A stretch of 64,000 bases of DNA, from contig NZ_CAIWNQ010000009.1 in NCBI RefSeq assembly GCF_903914075.1, forward strand, positions 1-64,000, read 5' to 3'. Origin of the DNA: Ruegeria sp. THAF57 (GTDB taxonomy: Bacteria > Pseudomonadota > Alphaproteobacteria > Rhodobacterales > Rhodobacteraceae). A program made the position numbers and the translations under genes. Shown here in pieces: positions 59,887-64,000 of this stretch (its first letter is position 1; each line of letters starts with the position of its first letter). A model generated the notes under the pieces. It made no database searches and was not told where the DNA came from. It worked only from the letters and a program-made list of their open reading frames with translations.

Positions 59887-61400
59887 GACAACAAACTCTG
59901 CCCGGTCATCTCTGGCGGCTGGTCAATTTCCATCAGGTCCAGAAGCGTGGGCGCCAGATCAGACAAACGCCCATCCCGCAGCGACGCACCGGCTGGACCG
60001 CCAACCAAAGCAACCGGCACCGGGTTCAACGTGTGTGCAGTGTGCGGACCACCGGTTTCAGGGTCTACCATCACCTCGCAGTTTCCGTGATCGGCCGTCA
60101 CGATCATCGCCCCACCTGCCTTTTCAAGTGCTGCAACAACCTGTGCCAGACCTTGATCCACCGCTTCGCAGGCCTTGATCGCCGCCTGCAGATCGCCGGT
60201 GTGCCCAACCATGTCCGGGTTGGCATAGTTTGTGACAATCAGGTCATAACCTTCTTCAATTGCTTCAACGAATTTGGCTGTGACGTCTGCAGAAGACATC
60301 TCGGGCTGTAAGTCATAGGTCGCGACTTTGGGCGATTTGGGCATAAAGCGATCCTCGCCCGATTCCGGGATTTCCTTACCGCCGTTCAGGAAAAAAGTGA
60401 CGTGCGGGTATTTTTCGGTCTCGGCCAGACGGAATTGGCGCAGCCCCTGTTTGGCCACCCATTCGCCCAGCGTGTTTACGATATCGCGCTTGGGGAAGAC
60501 GGTGGTCATATAGGCGTTGTGGCCGTCGGAATATTCGACCATGCCCAAAAGAGCGGATAGCTGCGGGCGCGACCCCGTTTCAAAGTCACCAAAGCCGGGT
60601 TCCCCGATGGCGCGCAATATTTCGCGCGCGCGGTCGGCGCGGAAATTCAGGCAGAAGAATCCGTCGCCGTCTTTTACACCATCAAAGCCAGCCAATACCG
60701 TTGGCACAATGAATTCGTCGGTTTCTGACTGATTATATGCATGGTCAATCGCGCCATGCGCCGTAGCTGCCGCCCGCCCCTGCCCTTTGATCATCGCGCT
60801 GTATGCTTCGCTGACGCGTTCCCAGCGGTTGTCGCGGTCCATCGCAAAATAACGTCCGCTGACGGTCACAATACGTGCACCTTCCGGCAACCGGCCTTCC
60901 AGTTCGGCAACGTAGGTAAACGCAGATTTTGGAGCCACATCGCGGCCGTCGGTCACAGCGTGCAAAGCCACCGGAACTCCGGCATCCGTGATCGCCTTTG
61001 CTGCGGCGACGATATGGTTCAGGTGCCCGTGTACGCCCCCATCCGAGACCAGCCCCATCAGGTGTGCCGTACCGCCTGACGCTTTAACCTTAGTGATGAA
61101 GGCTTGCAGAGCCTCATTTTCGAAGAATGAGCCATCTTCAATCGCCAGATCAATTTGTCCCAGATCCATCGCCACCACACGGCCCGCGCCGATATTGGTA
61201 TGGCCAACTTCGGAATTGCCCATCTGACCACTGGGCAGCCCAACATCCGGGCCATGCGTGATCAGGGTCGCGTGAGGCCCGATCGCCATAATCTTGTCAA
61301 AGGTTGGTGTGTTCGCCAACAAGGGTGCATTGGCAGTCGTGTCCTCTGACAGACCCCAACCATCAAGAATGCACAGGACAACGGGTTTGGGCGCGGTCAT
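59883..61400 (-). CDS. gpmI: 2,3-bisphosphoglycerate-independent phosphoglycerate mutase
   Basis: This 505-residue enzyme of the alkaline-phosphatase superfamily has metal residues in VVLCILDGWGLSEDT and the phospho-serine in LPSGQMGNSEVGHTNIGAGR. Later blocks are LHAVTDGRDVAP, FRADRAREI, NYANPDMVGHTGDLQAAIKACEAVDQGL and VTADHGNCEVMVDP. It interconverts 3- and 2-phosphoglycerate in glycolysis/gluconeogenesis. It heads a gpmI-envC-ctpA operon, an arrangement shared by many alphaproteobacteria. Confidence 0.95.
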   Translation of the reverse strand: MTAPKPVVLCILDGWGLSEDTTANAPLLANTPTFDKIMAIGPHATLITHGPDVGLPSGQMGNSEVGHTNIGAGRVVAMDLGQIDLAIEDGSFFENEALQAFITKVKASGGTAHLMGLVSDGGVHGHLNHIVAAAKAITDAGVPVALHAVTDGRDVAPKSAFTYVAELEGRLPEGARIVTVSGRYFAMDRDNRWERVSEAYSAMIKGQGRAAATAHGAIDHAYNQSETDEFIVPTVLAGFDGVKDGDGFFCLNFRADRAREILRAIGEPGFGDFETGSRPQLSALLGMVEYSDGHNAYMTTVFPKRDIVNTLGEWVAKQGLRQFRLAETEKYPHVTFFLNGGKEIPESGEDRFMPKSPKVATYDLQPEMSSADVTAKFVEAIEEGYDLIVTNYANPDMVGHTGDLQAAIKACEAVDQGLAQVVAALEKAGGAMIVTADHGNCEVMVDPETGGPHTAHTLNPVPVALVGGPAGASLRDGRLSDLAPTLLDLMEIDQPPEMTGQSLLS

Positions 61401-61502
61401 TTCGGCTCTCCGGATTATCTGCTCTTGGGTGGTCTTGTATCGTCTGGCCTGCGGCGGGTGAACCGCCTTTATTCCGTTAAACCTAAGAATTCACACAGCG
61501 GG

Positions 61503-63176
61503 CTAGTCTTTGCCGGTGAGTTCGCGGTAAGGCCGCGCCGTCCGGTGCCGGTACTTCACCGTCAGTTCCAGTGGAGCCTCGTTTTCATCGTAGACCCCAA
61601 CCACGACTCCGCGCCCTCGGCTTTTGGTGCGCATTTCGATCAACTGTTGCTCGGACCGGGTGGTGCGCTGCGACTGACGATGTGTCCATTTGAAAAGATG
61701 CGAATACATGGCCGTGATAACGTCTTCATGATCCGCAGAGCCGCCCAGATCGTTCAGTTCATTCGGGTCATTCTCCAGATCAAACAGCAATGGGCGATGC
61801 CCGCCTTCGCAGTGGATCAGCTTCCACTTTTTGTCGGCGACCATAAACATCACGGCATCCCGCACCGACGCGTTTAGCTTGTCCGCAATCGGGGACGCAG
61901 AATAGTCGTATTCGCAGATCACAACATCCCGAGGAGTTTCCGTGCGCAGACCGTGCAGGATCGGCAACAGGGAATGCCCTTCCAGAATGTGATCCGCAAC
62001 TTCTTGGCCCGTCACGTCAACGAAAGTTGGGGCAAGGTCAATCGACTCGACCAGAGCATCACAAACCGTTCCGCGCGTGCTGTCAGCTTCGGGCGAAGGG
62101 TCGTAAATGATCAGGGGAACCTTGGTCGAAGCGTCGTGGAAGAACGTCTTTTCCCCCATCCAGTGATCGCCCAGAAAATCCCCGTGGTCCGAGGTCAGAA
62201 CGATCATGGTATCGTCCATCCGACCGGTTTCTTCCATCCACTCAAACAAGCGGCCCATCTGATCGTCCGCCTGTTTGATCAATCCCATATAGGCCGGGAT
62301 CACAGCGTCCCGAACGTCTTCGCGGGAGAAGGCCTGCCCGACCTTGGTATCCATAAAGGCCCTGAGGACCGGATGGGCGTTTTGCCGCTCGGGTTCAGAG
62401 CGAATAACAGGCACCACATGTTCAGACCCATACATCGAAGCGTAAGGTTCCGGCACAATGTATGGCCAGTGGGGTTTGATGAAACTCAGGTGACAACACC
62501 AGGGTCCGTCATGAGATATCATGAACTCGATCCCTCGCCCGGTCAGGTACGGCGTTTCGCTGTCTTCCTCGGCGATGTTGGCGGGCTCGGCAGAGTTTTT
62601 TAGGAACCAGCCCGACAAGACATTGCCGTCCGCATCCAAACCGGAATTGGCAAAGTCATGCCAGGGATTGTCACTCTCATAACCCTTGGCGGTTAGAAAC
62701 TTGTTGTATTCCTTCGCCCCGTCAGGGTCGTAATACCCATCCGGCCCTTCTGGAAGCATCCCGTCGTCGCGTTCAAACACATCGAAGCCGCATTCTGCTA
62801 CGCGCGCGCCGATCAGGCTGTCAGGCTCCAGACCCAGCCGCGCCATACCCTCGGCATCTGCCCGCATATGAGTCTTTCCGACCAGCCAACACTCCATCCC
62901 GGCTTTGCGCAGATGATCCCCCATTGTCATTTCACCTACCTTGAGCGGAATACCGTTCCATGACGCACCGTGCGAATGCACATAGCGCCCGGTATAGGTG
63001 GACATGCGCGACGACCCGCAGATCGGCGACTGGATATAGGCACGATCAAACCGCACCCCACGCGCCGCCAATCGGTCAATATTCGGGGTATGTAAGTGTG
63101 GGTGGCCGTAGCAACTCAGGTAATCCCAGCGGAGCTGGTCAAACATGATGAACAGAATGTTTTTGGCTTTGGCCAA
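61503..63176 (-). CDS. Sulfatase / phosphonate-monoester-hydrolase-like alkaline phosphatase superfamily enzyme
   Basis: This 557-residue protein has the N-terminal metal pair in ILFIMFDQLRWDYLSCYG, the modification motif CGSSR (QSPICGSSRMSTYTGRYVHSHG) where the Cys is converted to formylglycine, and VVLTSDHGDFLGDHWMGEKTFFHDAS for the remaining metal ligands. No signal peptide is visible, so it is cytoplasmic, like phosphonate monoester hydrolases and unlike secreted sulfatases. The second motif position is Ser-Ser rather than the classic CxPxR. The substrate may be a sulfate or phosphate/phosphonate ester. It is preceded by its own ribosome site and stands alone. Confidence 0.85.
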   Translation of the reverse strand: MAKAKNILFIMFDQLRWDYLSCYGHPHLHTPNIDRLAARGVRFDRAYIQSPICGSSRMSTYTGRYVHSHGASWNGIPLKVGEMTMGDHLRKAGMECWLVGKTHMRADAEGMARLGLEPDSLIGARVAECGFDVFERDDGMLPEGPDGYYDPDGAKEYNKFLTAKGYESDNPWHDFANSGLDADGNVLSGWFLKNSAEPANIAEEDSETPYLTGRGIEFMISHDGPWCCHLSFIKPHWPYIVPEPYASMYGSEHVVPVIRSEPERQNAHPVLRAFMDTKVGQAFSREDVRDAVIPAYMGLIKQADDQMGRLFEWMEETGRMDDTMIVLTSDHGDFLGDHWMGEKTFFHDASTKVPLIIYDPSPEADSTRGTVCDALVESIDLAPTFVDVTGQEVADHILEGHSLLPILHGLRTETPRDVVICEYDYSASPIADKLNASVRDAVMFMVADKKWKLIHCEGGHRPLLFDLENDPNELNDLGGSADHEDVITAMYSHLFKWTHRQSQRTTRSEQQLIEMRTKSRGRGVVVGVYDENEAPLELTVKYRHRTARPYRELTGKD

Positions 63177-63241
63177 CGCGATGCCTCCCCGATCGTCAGG
63201 ATCGCAGATTAGCCAACCCCTGCCCGTCGGTTAAGCGCAAA

Positions 63242-63484
63242 TCACACCTGCGCTTCGCGTTCCATCTGTTCCAGCATTTTCTTGGCGCGCTTGCATTGCA
63301 ATTGATCGCGCAGCGGGCTGTTTGGGTCGACGTCTTTCTGGCAAACCACGCATTTATCAGCGCCCGAGATTGCGTTCAGGCCGCCGCAGCTACCTTTGAT
63401 GGTCTTCCCCATCAACATGACACCCAGTGACATGCCCACCATCACAAGGGCCAACAGGATAAATGCCAGAATAAAGGTACTCAT
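63242..63484 (-). CDS. nqrM: Na+-NQR maturation protein NqrM
   Basis: This 80-residue protein has one N-terminal membrane helix (FILAFILLALVMVGMSLGVMLMG) and a cysteine-rich tail: GSCGGLNAI, then CVVCQKDV and a later C in LQCKRAKK. This is the pattern of NqrM (DUF539), needed to insert the iron centre into the sodium-pumping NADH:quinone reductase. It lies 15 bp after an apbE gene on the same strand, the standard end of an nqr operon, which must lie to the right of the window. Confidence 0.9.
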   Translation of the reverse strand: MSTFILAFILLALVMVGMSLGVMLMGKTIKGSCGGLNAISGADKCVVCQKDVDPNSPLRDQLQCKRAKKMLEQMEREAQV

Positions 63485-63499
63485 ATCAGTCCCTGTTTG

Positions 63500-64000
63500 T
63501 CAGTTGGTGCCCAAAGCGTCTTTGAACGCGGTGCTGTGTACTGTGATATAAGCATCTTCGCCGCCTGTCACATCCCGCGAGATGAAATACACGGCAAGTT
63601 TATGCTTCTCGGCCAGTTCCATACCTTTTTCCTGACCCAGCGCCAGCATCGCCGTCGCCCACGCATCCGCCATCATCGCGTTTTCGGCCAGTACGGTCAC
63701 CGATGTGGTCCGGTGCGTAATCGGTCGCCCTGTGGTTGGGTCGATGATATGCGAATAGCGCACACCGTCCTGTTCGAAGAAATTCTTGTAGTCGCCGGAC
63801 GTCGCCATGCCCAGATCGTCCAACTGCACGATCAACTGCAGGTTCTGCGCCCCTGCTTCGGGTTTCTCGATCCCGATCCGCCAAGCCTCGCCCTTATCGT
63901 TTTCACCCATGGTGACCAGATCGCCGCCGATCTCGACCATGTAATCCTCGATCCCGGCATCCTGCAGGGTGCCTGCAACGGCATCAATTCCGTAACCCTT
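63500..64000 (-). CDS. apbE: FAD:protein FMN transferase ApbE (C-terminal part, cut by window edge)
   Basis: The visible 166 residues run in from the right edge: KGYGIDAVAGTLQDAGIEDYMVEIGGDLVTMG is the FAD-binding core, ATSGDYKNFFEQDGVRYSHIIDPTTGRPI the conserved SGxY...HIxDP block, and VLAENAMMADAWATAMLALG the metal aspartate region. ApbE attaches FMN through a phosphodiester to NqrB and NqrC (or RnfG/D). The next gene is nqrM, so the target is Na+-NQR. The gene continues past 64000. Confidence 0.93.
   Translation of the reverse strand, partial: KGYGIDAVAGTLQDAGIEDYMVEIGGDLVTMGENDKGEAWRIGIEKPEAGAQNLQLIVQLDDLGMATSGDYKNFFEQDGVRYSHIIDPTTGRPITHRTTSVTVLAENAMMADAWATAMLALGQEKGMELAEKHKLAVYFISRDVTGGEDAYITVHSTAFKDALGTN

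Overview
The window looks like a chromosomal segment of a marine alphaproteobacterium of the Rhodobacterales (Roseobacter group). This rests on gene content (periplasmic PQQ alcohol oxidation, glucosylglycerate metabolism, an NqrM/ApbE pair that implies Na+-NQR, roseobacter-style folC-accD and ctpA-envC-gpmI blocks), moderately high GC and strong AGGAGG-type ribosome binding sites. No species is assigned.

Layout. (1) 1-13.5 kb is an alcohol-oxidation island. It holds a CoxS/CoxG-type molybdenum hydroxylase edge, a PedF-like cytochrome c with a MoxJ-like binding protein (minus strand), a PQQ-associated ABC system with a beta-propeller protein, a PQQ alcohol dehydrogenase carrying the extra aspartate typical of lanthanide enzymes, and a regulatory trio (LuxR-type response regulator, FIST sensor protein, hybrid histidine kinase). 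(2) 13.54-19.66 kb is an apparently intact 6.1-kb Microviridae prophage between two dif-like sites that share 17 identical bases. The right-hand site resembles a canonical XerC/XerD dif. KOPS-type octamers (GGGNAGGG) point rightwards everywhere to its left and almost everywhere leftwards to its right, so this locus is probably the replication terminus. (3) 19.7-24.7 kb, starting 130 bp from dif, is a four-gene operon that I do not recognise as a described system: YcaO, TfuA, a thermolysin-like metallopeptidase, and a 296-residue protein ending in seven exact VSGAK pentapeptides. It is a candidate peptide- or protein-modification pathway. (4) 24.7-36.2 kb is general accessory content: a cyclase-TolB-TPR protein, an AraC regulator with an acyl-CoA dehydrogenase and a quinone-oxidoreductase-like enzyme, an IS30 scar, a DM13 protein, tandem SGNH-like secreted proteins, a GntR regulator and an M24 peptidase. 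(5) 36.5-40.2 kb is a glucosylglycerate-type module (phosphatase, synthase, GH13_18 phosphorylase). (6) 40.3-64 kb is mostly core: fghA, sthA, zapE, folC, accD, ctpA, envC, gpmI, a sulfatase and the nqrM/apbE end of an nqr locus, plus a striking ABC exporter whose nucleotide-binding motifs are degenerate and which is fused to a cyclic-nucleotide-binding-like domain.

How the parts work together. The PQQ enzyme would oxidise alcohols in the periplasm and pass electrons to the cytochrome c. The aldehyde product could go to the CoxSML-type hydroxylase whose small subunit begins at the left edge. The FIST/kinase/regulator trio matches the Pseudomonas alcohol-response circuitry. The prophage has no integrase and most likely uses host XerCD. 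All functional calls come from reading motifs by eye; no database search was run.
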